This document shows, piece by piece, positions 47,481 to 56,570 of a stretch of DNA of 64,000 bases. This stretch comes from Leptospiraceae bacterium (GTDB lineage Bacteria; Spirochaetota; Leptospiria; Leptospirales; Leptonemataceae). How positions within the stretch are numbered: the first letter of the stretch is position 1; every line of letters begins with the position of its first letter. The translations under genes were made by a program, and so were the position numbers. The notes beneath the pieces are model-generated. The model was not told the DNA's origin, searched no databases, and was given only the letters and a program-made list of their open reading frames with translations. The DNA lies in NCBI GenBank assembly GCA_025059995.1, contig JANXCF010000005.1, positions 60,006-124,005 of the forward strand. The letters are read 5' to 3'.

Positions 47481-49333
47481 AGGTTTTCGATAGGTCTGTG
47501 TCTTTTGTTGTAAAGAAAAATTAGGAATCCAACAGAGCCCATCATCGACAACGGAATGATGATTATCCCAAACACTAAGATTTGGGTTTTAGTGGTGTCT
47601 TCAAGTAAAATACTTTGTTTTTCGCGCCTTTCTTCTAAGATACCGGGCACTTCCATTCGATTCCCCAAATAAAACAACGTATCAGTCATCAATTGGAGAT
47701 TTAAATTATAGATATTCTGCGACAAATATCGATTGGTAATCCATTCTACATCAGAGTAGAAAACAATTTTTGAGTCTTCTTTGTAAATCAAGACTCCTAA
47801 TGGGAATCGATTGTTTTCTTCTTCTTGGAGGTTGTCTTTTTTACCATTTCGATTTACGTCTACCCAAGTTGTGTAAGTGGTGAATAGGAATTCTTTTGTA
47901 ATATAGTCTTTATGTTGTGATGATTCTTCGGTGATTCGTTTTTTGAGGTATCCTCCACCATGAAGCAAAAACTTGGGTTTATCGAAAGTTTTGATATTTT
48001 GGGTAAGGTCTATGATGCTTATTTGATCCGTATAGAGAAGTTGAGGATTTCCTTCTAATTGATGTAAGGGAACTTTTTCATAGCGATAAAAGTTTGAAAA
48101 AGCTTGGAACAACCAATCATAATTTTCTTTACCTGATGAGTCAGCTAAGATAAGAACTTTCCCCTTTTTGTTGGAAATGTAATCTATTAACGTTGTTTTT
48201 AGTTCTTCTGGAAAGGGAAATTGAGCTCCAGCAAAAACTAAGATTTGGGCATTTTCAGGTATACTTCTTGGAAAGCCTGAGTTTTCATTCCATTCATAAA
48301 TTTCAAAGTTATAGACTTTGAGCACATCCACAAAAAGGTCAATCTGAAAGGGTTTTTTATGAGGACTTGTAAAACGTTCTCCCAGAGCCGTTGAGAAGTA
48401 AACCTTGATGGGTTCACTTGCTACTTGAAGTAGAGACCGAATCAAGTTTTGTTCTAAGTTTTCCATGTCAGACTCAGTAAAAACATAAAACCTTCTTTCT
48501 AAATAAGGAAGGGTAGTTAATTCGCTTTTGTAGTTGCGAATCATGATGGTTCCATTGGATACATTTCCAAAAACTTGGTGGTTGCTTTCTATCAAATCTG
48601 CGTTGTAAATTTCAACTTGGATTTCGGGGTTGATTTTGGGAATTTCTTGAAACAAAATTCGGAGTTCTTCTGAAAAATTAAATAGTTCTGCTGTTGTGGT
48701 ATCCCTTTTCGAAACGACCATTTGCTGGTCAGGAAGAAATACAAAGATTTTGATGTTTTGTCCTTTTATGTTTCGGATAATTTCTTTGGATTTGCTACTT
48801 ATTGAATAATACCCCGGGGTAATATCCCACGTAATTTCCCACTTCACCAAAAGAATGTTGATTAAAACCAAAATCACAATCAAAAAAACCACTTGGTTCA
48901 AGGATTTACGAAATTGGATTTGGATATTCGCTTTTTGATAAATCAAGTTATAAAGATAAAAGCCAATGTAGTTTCGATAAACAAAATTGATAAACAAACC
49001 CAGCAAAAACAAAAAGATAAAAAAGTTTTTTAGATTATTCCAGAAGGTTTTGTCTTCACCTTTTAGTGCTGGAACTTCAATGAACCAGATAATCAAAAAT
49101 AGAAGTAATACTACGACATCAAAAATAGCTAACCATTTCCAAGAAATCTTTTCGGTTAGGTTTTGTTTTTCCGTTAGGATTTGCCACCAATCATACCCCA
49201 GAAAAATCATTGCTATTGCCAAAACCAAATAACCCCAAGGGTTTTGGGGAAGCAAATACAAAACAGAACTCAAAAAAATAATTCCAATCAAATGGATAAA
49301 AGCGCCTAAAAGTCCGATTGTATATTTTTTCAT
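47477..49333 (-). CDS. GldG-like ABC auxiliary protein
   Basis: This 618-residue protein has about four N-terminal membrane helices and a large extracytoplasmic domain of the ABC_transp_aux type, then a C-terminal helix followed by NKRHRP. Landmarks are TPGYYSISSKSKEIIRNIKGQNIKIFVFLP (read in parts), VYFSTALGER and a gate-like ILADSSGKENYDWL. In Bacteroidetes GldG is part of the gliding/secretion ABC complex; elsewhere the role is unknown. It lies 21 bases after the permease gene. Confidence 0.75.
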   Translation of the reverse strand: MKKYTIGLLGAFIHLIGIIFLSSVLYLLPQNPWGYLVLAIAMIFLGYDWWQILTEKQNLTEKISWKWLAIFDVVVLLLFLIIWFIEVPALKGEDKTFWNNLKNFFIFLFLLGLFINFVYRNYIGFYLYNLIYQKANIQIQFRKSLNQVVFLIVILVLINILLVKWEITWDITPGYYSISSKSKEIIRNIKGQNIKIFVFLPDQQMVVSKRDTTTAELFNFSEELRILFQEIPKINPEIQVEIYNADLIESNHQVFGNVSNGTIMIRNYKSELTTLPYLERRFYVFTESDMENLEQNLIRSLLQVASEPIKVYFSTALGERFTSPHKKPFQIDLFVDVLKVYNFEIYEWNENSGFPRSIPENAQILVFAGAQFPFPEELKTTLIDYISNKKGKVLILADSSGKENYDWLFQAFSNFYRYEKVPLHQLEGNPQLLYTDQISIIDLTQNIKTFDKPKFLLHGGGYLKKRITEESSQHKDYITKEFLFTTYTTWVDVNRNGKKDNLQEEENNRFPLGVLIYKEDSKIVFYSDVEWITNRYLSQNIYNLNLQLMTDTLFYLGNRMEVPGILEERREKQSILLEDTTKTQILVFGIIIIPLSMMGSVGFLIFLYNKRHRPIENL

Positions 49334-49354
49334 GGTTTGCTCCTTTTGGAAAAT

Positions 49355-50086
49355 TTAGGAATCTTTGACTCCTTTGGTTTTATAGAATTGTAAAATCAAA
49401 ATACTCAGATAGTGAAAGAACAAGCCGATACTAAAAAAGAAAAATAAACCCTTAAGGGTGATGATTCCCTTTGTTAAAGGAAGAAACTGAACAATGGCAT
49501 GAAAATACGAAAAGATTTCTTTAGCGGGAGAAGGAAACAAACCTGATAAAAATCCCCCAATATCAATCAAAAGTAAAATAAATCCTGCTAAAATCAAAGA
49601 ACCAGTAATGCTGTTGACAAGAGTAGAAGCAAAAACTCCGATCGAAGAGGCATAATACGACAAAAACAAAAATCCCAAAATTGTGGGGAAAATCACATAC
49701 AAAGGAGTTCGAAGAAAAAAGAAGGCATAAACAAAAAACAAGATACTAATCACAATCCAATTCAGTAGGGTATAAAAAACAATCTTGGCTGTGATAAATT
49801 CTGTTTCAGTAACAGGATAAATAAACAGGAAATCTAACATTTTGTAGCGCTTTTCATAAATGATAGAGGGCACGGCTAAGAACATACCTGTAAATAAGCT
49901 GAGAATATAAAAAAAATGAATTAGCACATAGGAAGCACTATCATAAGTAAGTCCCCGCGATAGAAGAAGCATGATGGAAATGAGTCCAACGGAAAAACTC
50001 AAAATCCCAATCGAAACCAAAGGAATGGTAGAAAGGGGTAAAACTAATAATTCTTTTTTGAGGATGGCTTGGAAACGATCAAGCAT
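49355..50086 (-). CDS. GldF-like ABC-2 permease
   Basis: This 243-residue integral membrane protein has about six helices and a GldF-like ABC-2 pattern (LSRGLTYDSASYVLIHFFYILS, a MLDFLFIYPVTETEFITAK cytoplasmic loop). It would form the channel of the GldA/F/G complex. The start overlaps the ATPase gene by 8 bases. Confidence 0.78.
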   Translation of the reverse strand: MLDRFQAILKKELLVLPLSTIPLVSIGILSFSVGLISIMLLLSRGLTYDSASYVLIHFFYILSLFTGMFLAVPSIIYEKRYKMLDFLFIYPVTETEFITAKIVFYTLLNWIVISILFFVYAFFFLRTPLYVIFPTILGFLFLSYYASSIGVFASTLVNSITGSLILAGFILLLIDIGGFLSGLFPSPAKEIFSYFHAIVQFLPLTKGIITLKGLFFFFSIGLFFHYLSILILQFYKTKGVKDS

Positions 50087-50816
50087 TGGTAGCCTCCATA
50101 AAGATTTTTTCTATGTTTGGCATTTCTTCTTTCGTGACTTCTTTCACGAAAGTGTTTTTGTGTAGGATATAGACCCGATCACAGGTTTGTGCTACTTCGG
50201 ATAAAATATGACTGGATAAAATGATTGTATGTTCTTTGACCAGCTCTCGGATGAGGTTTCGGATCTCAATGATTTGCTTTGGATCCAATCCCGTTATGGG
50301 TTCGTCTAAAATGATGAAGTCAGGATTCCCTGCTATGGTTTGGGCAATCCCAGTTCGTTTTTGATACCCTTGTGATAAATGTTTTATGAAAACGGATTGA
50401 TAACCTTCTAAGTGGGCTTTTCGAATGATGTATTCATACTCTTCTTTTTGTTTATCTTTGGGGATATTTTTTATGGTCATGATGAAATACAAAAAATCTT
50501 TGACTGTGAGCTCTGGATATAATGTCACGAACTCGGGAAGGTATCCAATCTTGATGATATTTTTGTAATTGAGAAAGTCATAATTATTTTGTGAGTCAAA
50601 AGAAGAATAAACCAATTTGCCATTGAGATAGATTTCTCCTTCAGTAGGGGGAAGTATGCCTGCCAAGATTTTTAAAAGGGTTGTTTTCCCAGCACCATTG
50701 AGTCCTAAAATTCCTAATACTTCATTTTTTTGGATTGTGAAGTTGATAGAATTTAAAACAACTTTGTTTTCGTATTGTTTTTTGAGTTTGCTAACTTCAA
50801 TCAATGTGATTGACAC
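50079..50816 (-). CDS. GldA-like ABC ATPase
   Basis: This 245-residue ATPase powers the GldFG-type transporter. Walker A is LGLNGAGKTTLLK, the signature is LSQGYQKRTGIAQ, and Walker B is FIILDEPITGLD, with the switch His in LSSHIL. It heads the operon A-F-G-DUF4340-LptE and is divergent from the TPR gene, with about 56 bases between the chosen starts. Confidence 0.85.
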   Translation of the reverse strand: MSITLIEVSKLKKQYENKVVLNSINFTIQKNEVLGILGLNGAGKTTLLKILAGILPPTEGEIYLNGKLVYSSFDSQNNYDFLNYKNIIKIGYLPEFVTLYPELTVKDFLYFIMTIKNIPKDKQKEEYEYIIRKAHLEGYQSVFIKHLSQGYQKRTGIAQTIAGNPDFIILDEPITGLDPKQIIEIRNLIRELVKEHTIILSSHILSEVAQTCDRVYILHKNTFVKEVTKEEMPNIEKIFMEATNA

Positions 50817-50872
50817 AAGGGAATGAAATCAAAATTCGATGTTTTACGTCAATTCTTTTTGGCGAGAATTTT

Positions 50873-52444
50873 ATGAAGATTTTGTTTCAAATTTTCGTCC
50901 ATTTGATTGTAATCTTTCCTCTTTACACGCAATCAGAAAACATCATCTATGGAAAAAAAGCCATAGCCACCCAGAACTACAATGAAGCCATCAAACATTT
51001 TCAAAAAGAAATACAAAAAAATCCTCAACGTTGTGAGGGGTATTACTACTTAGGGATTACCTACGAAAAGCTCAATCAAAAACAAAAAGCCGTTGAGTAT
51101 TTTGTTCAAGCAACGAAAACCTCATGCTCACCAGACCTAAAAGAACAAGCTTACTGGAAGGCTTTTAATTATTATAAATTCCTCCAAGATTGGAACAACA
51201 TTTATCAAGTTGGAAAATCTTTTTTGAGTTTCAAATACAACAAAGAAGTTGAAAAATACGTAAACATAGCAGAACAAAAGAAAGATAAAAACTCCAACGA
51301 AATCCAAGAAAAATTAAATCAAGCAAAGGAATGGGAAGAACAAAATGAATTTCGAAAAGCAGCTTACCTTTACGAAAGTTTATATGATCTTAATCCAAAA
51401 ATAGAGTTTTTGATGAAAGCAGGGAATTTGTTCAAAGAAGCTAACGATATAGAAGAATCACACAGAGTTTTTGTAAAAGTAATTCGCTATTATCCAGAAA
51501 ATTGGTATGCCAACTACCAAGTAGGAATGTATCATTATCAAAAAGGGGATTTAGAAAAAAGCATAGAATATTTAAACAAATCCCAAATAAACATCGAAAA
51601 CAAAAAATCTCGTAATTACTATAATCTACTTTTGATACGTGCGTCTGTTTTCATGGGATTAGAAAATTTCTCAAAAGTAGAAGAAATTTTAAATCATATC
51701 GATAAACTTAACTTTCACTTTCAAAAAGAAAGAAATTATGAGGTTCTACAAGCCATGTTAAAGTTAATCAAAGAAAGAGTATTTACGTATGTTTCTTTTG
51801 ATGAGAGGGATGAGAAAGTTTACCTCTATCGAATGATGGAAGCATTTTATAATAAAGATTATGAAAATTTATATAACTTATTTATAAATGATTTTTATCA
51901 ATATCCTAATCTTCCTCGTTGGTCAAGATATATAAATCAATTTTATCTTGTTTTGATCATGGAATTTCGAAATGATAGAAATCGGCTACAAGTTCTTTTG
52001 AACTTTTTGAACAACTCCAACTTCGAAGGAATTTTTAAGAATGAAGTGGGTTCTGTTTTTTGGAATGAATACAATTTTTATTTGACCCAACCTTTGACTT
52101 TTTTGGAAAAAGAATTTTTTAAATCTCAATTCCATAAAGAACTGATTTTGGCATTGGGATTTACAAAAATTGAAAACTATACAAAAGCTTATGAGATTCT
52201 TATTCCAATTGAAAATCAGCTGAATTCATTCAATGAGAAAAATTTATTTTTATTCCTCAAAGCATTATCTTTTTTAGAAGCAAGATCCTACAATGAGGGT
52301 TATGAATTACTTCAAAAGGTGATTTCGTCAAACTCAGATTATAAGATAATTCTAAAAGAACTTCCTCTTTATCAAGAACTGATCTCAAAAGATGAAAAAT
52401 GGCAAAAATTGATTGAAACTAACACCAATATCCTCAGTTTATAA
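50873..52444 (+). CDS. Exported TPR-repeat protein
   Basis: This 523-residue protein has a signal peptide (MKILFQIFVHLIVIFPLYTQS) and then TPR-like repeats, for instance ATQNYNEAIKHFQKEIQKNP, GYYYLGITYEKLNQKQKAVEY and ANYQVGMYHYQKGDLEKSIEYL. It should act as a periplasmic scaffold. The C-terminal half (about 270-523) is helical but without clear repeats. I start at the ATG at 50873; the reading from 50810 would precede the signal peptide. No partner is obvious beyond folP downstream, 9 bases away. Confidence 0.75.
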   Translation: MKILFQIFVHLIVIFPLYTQSENIIYGKKAIATQNYNEAIKHFQKEIQKNPQRCEGYYYLGITYEKLNQKQKAVEYFVQATKTSCSPDLKEQAYWKAFNYYKFLQDWNNIYQVGKSFLSFKYNKEVEKYVNIAEQKKDKNSNEIQEKLNQAKEWEEQNEFRKAAYLYESLYDLNPKIEFLMKAGNLFKEANDIEESHRVFVKVIRYYPENWYANYQVGMYHYQKGDLEKSIEYLNKSQINIENKKSRNYYNLLLIRASVFMGLENFSKVEEILNHIDKLNFHFQKERNYEVLQAMLKLIKERVFTYVSFDERDEKVYLYRMMEAFYNKDYENLYNLFINDFYQYPNLPRWSRYINQFYLVLIMEFRNDRNRLQVLLNFLNNSNFEGIFKNEVGSVFWNEYNFYLTQPLTFLEKEFFKSQFHKELILALGFTKIENYTKAYEILIPIENQLNSFNEKNLFLFLKALSFLEARSYNEGYELLQKVISSNSDYKIILKELPLYQELISKDEKWQKLIETNTNILSL

Positions 52445-52453
52445 AAAATCCTC

Positions 52454-53269
52454 ATGTGGAATTGGAACATAAAAATTGCAGGGATATTAAACATCACTGA
52501 AGATTCTTTTTCTGATGGAGGGGAGTATCTTTCTTTAGAAAAGGCGGAAGAAAAGATGTGGGATTTACTTCAACAAGGTGCAGATGTCGTGGATGTCGGA
52601 GCAGTGTCTAGCAATCCCAAAGGAAAAGACGTTCCCATCGAAGAAGAAATCAGAAGACTCCAACCCATCTTGGAAATAGCAAAGAAAAATCAAATTCCCA
52701 TTTCGGTAGATACTTGGCGATTTGAAACCCAAAGATTTTGTTTAGAATATCATGTTGATTTTATTAATGATATTACAGGGTTTTCTCATCCCGAAATCTT
52801 TTCTTTACTAAAAGATACAGAAACAAAATGCATAGTGATGCATCAAGTTTCAAACAATCCTGGTAAAGCTGATCCAACTTATGAGATAGAATTTGATAAG
52901 TTGTGGCAACAAATGATACAATTTTTTGATAAAAAAATAGAACAGTTTCTTTCTCATGGAATTTCCGAAGATCGGATTTTGTTGGATCCAGGTATGGGGT
53001 TTTTTTTAGGGAAAGATTATTTACATTCATTTCGTATGATCAATCTACTTCCTGAACTCAAAAAACGTTATAAAAAAGCCATTTATGTTTCTGTTTCTCG
53101 AAAGTCTTTTTTGGGAGTTGCAGCAGGAATTGAAAATCCCAAAGATCGAGATTATGCGACTTTGGCTTGTGAAATCGCTCTTTTATCGAAAAATATTGAT
53201 TGGATTCGCACACATCAACCTAAAGCCTTACGAGATGCTATCAAGGTGTTAAAACACATTCAGATTTGA
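52454..53269 (+). CDS. folP: Dihydropteroate synthase
   Basis: FolP joins para-aminobenzoate to hydroxymethyl-dihydropterin in folate synthesis and is the sulfonamide target. Motifs are AGILNITEDSFSDGG, DVVDVGAVSSNPKG, DTWRFETQ, INDITGF, VMHQVS, LLDPGMGF and SRKSFLGV. The length of 271 is normal. It lies between the TPR gene and kdsB with small gaps. A GTP cyclohydrolase (folE2) at 59.3 kb starts the same pathway. Confidence 0.93.
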   Translation: MWNWNIKIAGILNITEDSFSDGGEYLSLEKAEEKMWDLLQQGADVVDVGAVSSNPKGKDVPIEEEIRRLQPILEIAKKNQIPISVDTWRFETQRFCLEYHVDFINDITGFSHPEIFSLLKDTETKCIVMHQVSNNPGKADPTYEIEFDKLWQQMIQFFDKKIEQFLSHGISEDRILLDPGMGFFLGKDYLHSFRMINLLPELKKRYKKAIYVSVSRKSFLGVAAGIENPKDRDYATLACEIALLSKNIDWIRTHQPKALRDAIKVLKHIQI

Positions 53270-53279
53270 GGAGTGATTT

Positions 53280-54032
53280 ATGGAAAAACAAAAAAAGGTC
53301 TTAGCAGTAATACCTGCTCGATACGCTTCTACGAGATTTCCCGGCAAGGTCATTCAGAAGATTGGAAGTCTTCCCATGATTCAGTATGTATACGAAGCTG
53401 TAAGGTCAGCAAAGATGGTGGATCAAATTATCATTGCAACAGAAGATGAACGAGTCAGAGAAGTAGTAAAAGGTTTTGGTGCGGAATGTATCATCACTAG
53501 TGAAGAACATAAAAGTGGGACAGATCGAGTAGCAGAGGTTGCGAATCTATTTCCTGAGTATGAAATTGTTGTCAATGTTCAAGGTGATGAACCGGGGATT
53601 GAACCAAGTCTGATTGATGGGGTTATTTTAGAAAAACTTCAACACCCAGAATGGGAAGTTGCAACTGCCGTTCGACCCTTCAAAGAAAACGAAGACCCAC
53701 TGCAACCCAATCGTGTGAAGGCAGTAATCACAAAAAAACGAAGAGCTCTGTATTTTTCGAGGTCGTTGATCCCTTTTCCAAGAAATAACCTTCACCATAC
53801 TGTTTATTTACACTTGGGGATTTATGCTTATGATAGGGATTTTTTACTTCATTTTACGACACTTCCTCGTTCTGTCTTTGAAGAAGTGGAATCTTTAGAG
53901 CAACTACGAGTTTTAGAGAATGATTACAACATTGGAGTTTATATTACTGATGACTCATTGCCAGGAGTTGATACGCCAGAAGATTTAAAACTAATCACAG
54001 AGATATTCAGAAAATCAAATAAGCTTAAATAA
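53280..54032 (+). CDS. kdsB: 3-deoxy-manno-octulosonate cytidylyltransferase
   Basis: KdsB activates Kdo with CTP for lipid A core synthesis. The start KVLAVIPARYASTRFPGKV, DEPGIEP in VNVQGDEPG, IATEDERV, SRSLIPFPR and a C-terminal GVDTPEDL match the family. It has 250 residues. Its presence indicates LPS. GAGG lies upstream of the ATG. Confidence 0.95.
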   Translation: MEKQKKVLAVIPARYASTRFPGKVIQKIGSLPMIQYVYEAVRSAKMVDQIIIATEDERVREVVKGFGAECIITSEEHKSGTDRVAEVANLFPEYEIVVNVQGDEPGIEPSLIDGVILEKLQHPEWEVATAVRPFKENEDPLQPNRVKAVITKKRRALYFSRSLIPFPRNNLHHTVYLHLGIYAYDRDFLLHFTTLPRSVFEEVESLEQLRVLENDYNIGVYITDDSLPGVDTPEDLKLITEIFRKSNKLK

Positions 54033-54037
54033 CTCAT

Positions 54038-54964
54038 ATGCCAAGCCGGGATTTGTTTTCGACGCTAATTCAAATTCGCGATAGAATCCGAGATATCAAT
54101 AAACAAATTTACGAAGAACCCATACCAACATCGGACATTATATATAGAAGATATTTTATGGATCTCACCGATTCAGAAGATCAGACCTTGTACTTTTTGA
54201 AAATCTTGAGTGAAACCAATTTTATTTTTATATTACATATCGTTGAGCCTGACCCTATTTTACGTATTCCCGGAATTTACGGATATGTGGTAAGTGAATT
54301 AGAAATCATAGAGTCTTTACTGAGAGAGTTCAACAAGAAATTAGAAATCCTCTACGAAATGGAAAAACAAAAAAAAGCCTCAGCAGATACGATCATTCGA
54401 GAAATGATACCCTACATCAAACAATATAATAACTCTAACTTAGGGAAGGTTCTCAATGTTTGCATCATGTTGGATCAGTTTATTCGTATTATCAAAGAAA
54501 AACCGGAGGAATACCAGGATACTTATCGTTTTGTAAAGTTAAAACAATATCTACCTAAAGAAGAAGATGAGTTCCAAGAAAAGAAAATCCAAAGAGAAGA
54601 AACTACCATTTCAGTTGAAACTCCCAAAAGAAGAGCAGTCGATACCGAAGAATACCAAGAATTATCCAGAATGAATTTATCAGGGAATTGGGGATTGGCT
54701 GTCCAAAAATTCGGGGTTAACTTTTTGATACGGGTCCATTTGAGGAAATTAGAATTTGATATTTTGAAGAAGTTACTTCTACAAAAACGAATAGCTCGAG
54801 AAGAGGATTTAATTTTTTTAAGAGATTCTTTGCGAAAAATGGAAGAACGAAGTTTATTCGACAAAGAATTAAGAAATCACTTACAAGAGATACGAGAACT
54901 AAAGCGTATTGCGCAACTCAAAATCAATCAATTTCAATTATTGAGAAAAAAATACGAAGGCTAA
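54038..54964 (+). CDS. Hypothetical helical protein
   Basis: This 308-residue protein follows kdsB by 5 bases and is probably co-transcribed. It lacks a signal peptide and membrane helices. It is almost all charged helix, with an N-terminal region (about 1-165) and a C-terminal helical region (about 195-308) joined by a Glu/Lys-rich linker (KEEDEFQEKKIQREE). I recognise no family or catalytic motif. Its stop codon abuts that of the converging ferredoxin gene. Confidence 0.65.
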   Translation: MPSRDLFSTLIQIRDRIRDINKQIYEEPIPTSDIIYRRYFMDLTDSEDQTLYFLKILSETNFIFILHIVEPDPILRIPGIYGYVVSELEIIESLLREFNKKLEILYEMEKQKKASADTIIREMIPYIKQYNNSNLGKVLNVCIMLDQFIRIIKEKPEEYQDTYRFVKLKQYLPKEEDEFQEKKIQREETTISVETPKRRAVDTEEYQELSRMNLSGNWGLAVQKFGVNFLIRVHLRKLEFDILKKLLLQKRIAREEDLIFLRDSLRKMEERSLFDKELRNHLQEIRELKRIAQLKINQFQLLRKKYEG

Positions 54965-55600
54965 TCATTCCAAAACAATTTCAAAAGCATTCGTAGGACA
55001 TTTACTCTTGCAAATTCCACAACCCACACAGCTTGACTGAATTTCAGGAACTTTATTTTTTAACGATATCGCATCTTCAATAGGACAATGTTCATAACAC
55101 AAATTACAATTCAGTTTTCTCTTTTTTGTGTTTTTCAATGGGAAATTCAGGCATTTTTCTTCTTTCACTTTGGCAAAGCCAAAATAGGGAAGTGCTCCTT
55201 CTTCTAAGGGTCTGAGAGCTTTTGTATCACATGCAGAAATACAAGGATAATCCTCGCATAAAAGGCATGCTTTGTAATTCGGATTCATCACAGGACCTTC
55301 AATCTCTGGAATACGGAATATGGCGTAGTTTTTACAGGAAATAATACAATCTCCACAGCTTGTGCACAAGGAAAGAAAGGTCTTTGGATCAGATACAGCT
55401 CCGGGAGGTCGTATGAACAATGTTTTCTTTTTTTCTTTTTGTTTTTCTTGGTCTTGTTCCTGAATTGTGTAGAAAGCTAAAGGTTCGAGGGCATTGACGA
55501 TTGATTGAAGTTGAGAATCAATAAAACTTCCTATAGGTGTTTGATAAAATTCTTTAACTAATTCTTTGAATCCGTTTTTGAAAAACTCTTTTCTATCCAC
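54965..55600 (-). CDS. Multi-cluster ferredoxin (NapF/NapG-like)
   Basis: This 211-residue iron-sulfur protein carries four cysteine groups: CTSCGDCIISC, CLLCEDYPCISAC, a variant group ending CNLCYEHC, and CVGCGICKSKC. It should bind up to four 4Fe-4S clusters. The N-terminus DRKEFFKNGF recalls a Tat motif, but no hydrophobic segment follows, so a cytoplasmic location is likely. It resembles NapF/NapG/MauM-type proteins; no nitrate reductase or dehydrogenase partner is in the window. Confidence 0.8.
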   Translation of the reverse strand: MDRKEFFKNGFKELVKEFYQTPIGSFIDSQLQSIVNALEPLAFYTIQEQDQEKQKEKKKTLFIRPPGAVSDPKTFLSLCTSCGDCIISCKNYAIFRIPEIEGPVMNPNYKACLLCEDYPCISACDTKALRPLEEGALPYFGFAKVKEEKCLNFPLKNTKKRKLNCNLCYEHCPIEDAISLKNKVPEIQSSCVGCGICKSKCPTNAFEIVLE

Positions 55601-55648
55601 TGAATTTCAATAAATTTAGGACTAATCTTATGACAATGAGAATATCCT

Positions 55649-56509
55649 ATGAGGTGTCATATATGTAAAAGTAATGATGTGCGAAAGCTTTTTCACAAAA
55701 AAGGAAAAGATCAAAAAATTTATCAAATCATACAATGTAAAAAATGCAAAGTGGTGCAAGTCTATCCACAACCTCATGAAACCGAAAGTTTGTATGGCGA
55801 AGAATACTTTTTTCAAAGAACCGACAGAGGCTATAATCATTATCCATCGAAGGAAATGTATGATAAACTTGTTCGGGTTTGGTGGTTAAACCTTCTAGAT
55901 TTAGGTTTTTTCAAGGAAGAAAAACGGATTTTTCAGAACTTTGCAACACCTAGGCTTTTGGAAATTGGCTCTGCAAGTGGGCATTTTCTTTACTACATGA
56001 AAAATCGAAATTGGTCCGTTAAGGGGATTGAAATTTCAAAACCTATGGTGGAATTAGCAAGTTCAATCTATCATCTTGACGTTATTCATAAGGATTTTCT
56101 TTTGTGGGAACCTGATTTGGATGAAAAATATCATTGTATTGTATTGTGGGCTACCATTGAGCATTTTCGTGATCCTTTGTTGGCATTTCGTAAGATTTAT
56201 TCGTTATTAGAAAGTAGTGGGATTATGATATTTTCCACCTGTCGATGGGGCTTGATTGCAAAGTTCTCGAGGGACCGTTGGCGTTTTATGAACGTTCCCG
56301 AGCATTTGTTTTTTTTCCATGAAAAAACGCTAATACCTTTACTTCGATCAATAGGTTTTCAGTTTATGAGTAAAATCACTTATGGTTCAGGATTGACTGC
56401 AAAGAACGACTCAATATGGAGCTACAGAGTAAAAAAAAGAATATTCGATTACTTAGCGAAAAAACTCTATCAAGGGGATATGTTAGCCATGATGCTGAAA
56501 AAGCCGTGA
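55649..56509 (+). CDS. Class I SAM methyltransferase with N-terminal zinc ribbon
   Basis: This 286-residue protein opens with a treble-clef-like zinc site (CHIC ... CKKC). A methyltransferase domain follows with RLLEIGSASGHFLYYM (SAM motif I), GIEIS, IVLWATIEHFRDP and MIFSTCRWG. The class is the Methyltransf_23 type often associated with polysaccharide or small-molecule methylation; the substrate is unknown. It diverges from the ferredoxin gene and is followed 61 bases later by the ABC-F-like gene. Confidence 0.8.
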   Translation: MRCHICKSNDVRKLFHKKGKDQKIYQIIQCKKCKVVQVYPQPHETESLYGEEYFFQRTDRGYNHYPSKEMYDKLVRVWWLNLLDLGFFKEEKRIFQNFATPRLLEIGSASGHFLYYMKNRNWSVKGIEISKPMVELASSIYHLDVIHKDFLLWEPDLDEKYHCIVLWATIEHFRDPLLAFRKIYSLLESSGIMIFSTCRWGLIAKFSRDRWRFMNVPEHLFFFHEKTLIPLLRSIGFQFMSKITYGSGLTAKNDSIWSYRVKKRIFDYLAKKLYQGDMLAMMLKKP

Positions 56510-56570
56510 TTTTTTGATTTGACGTTTAAAAGAAAGCAAGTTTTTTATATTTTAACAAAAAAAAGAAGTT

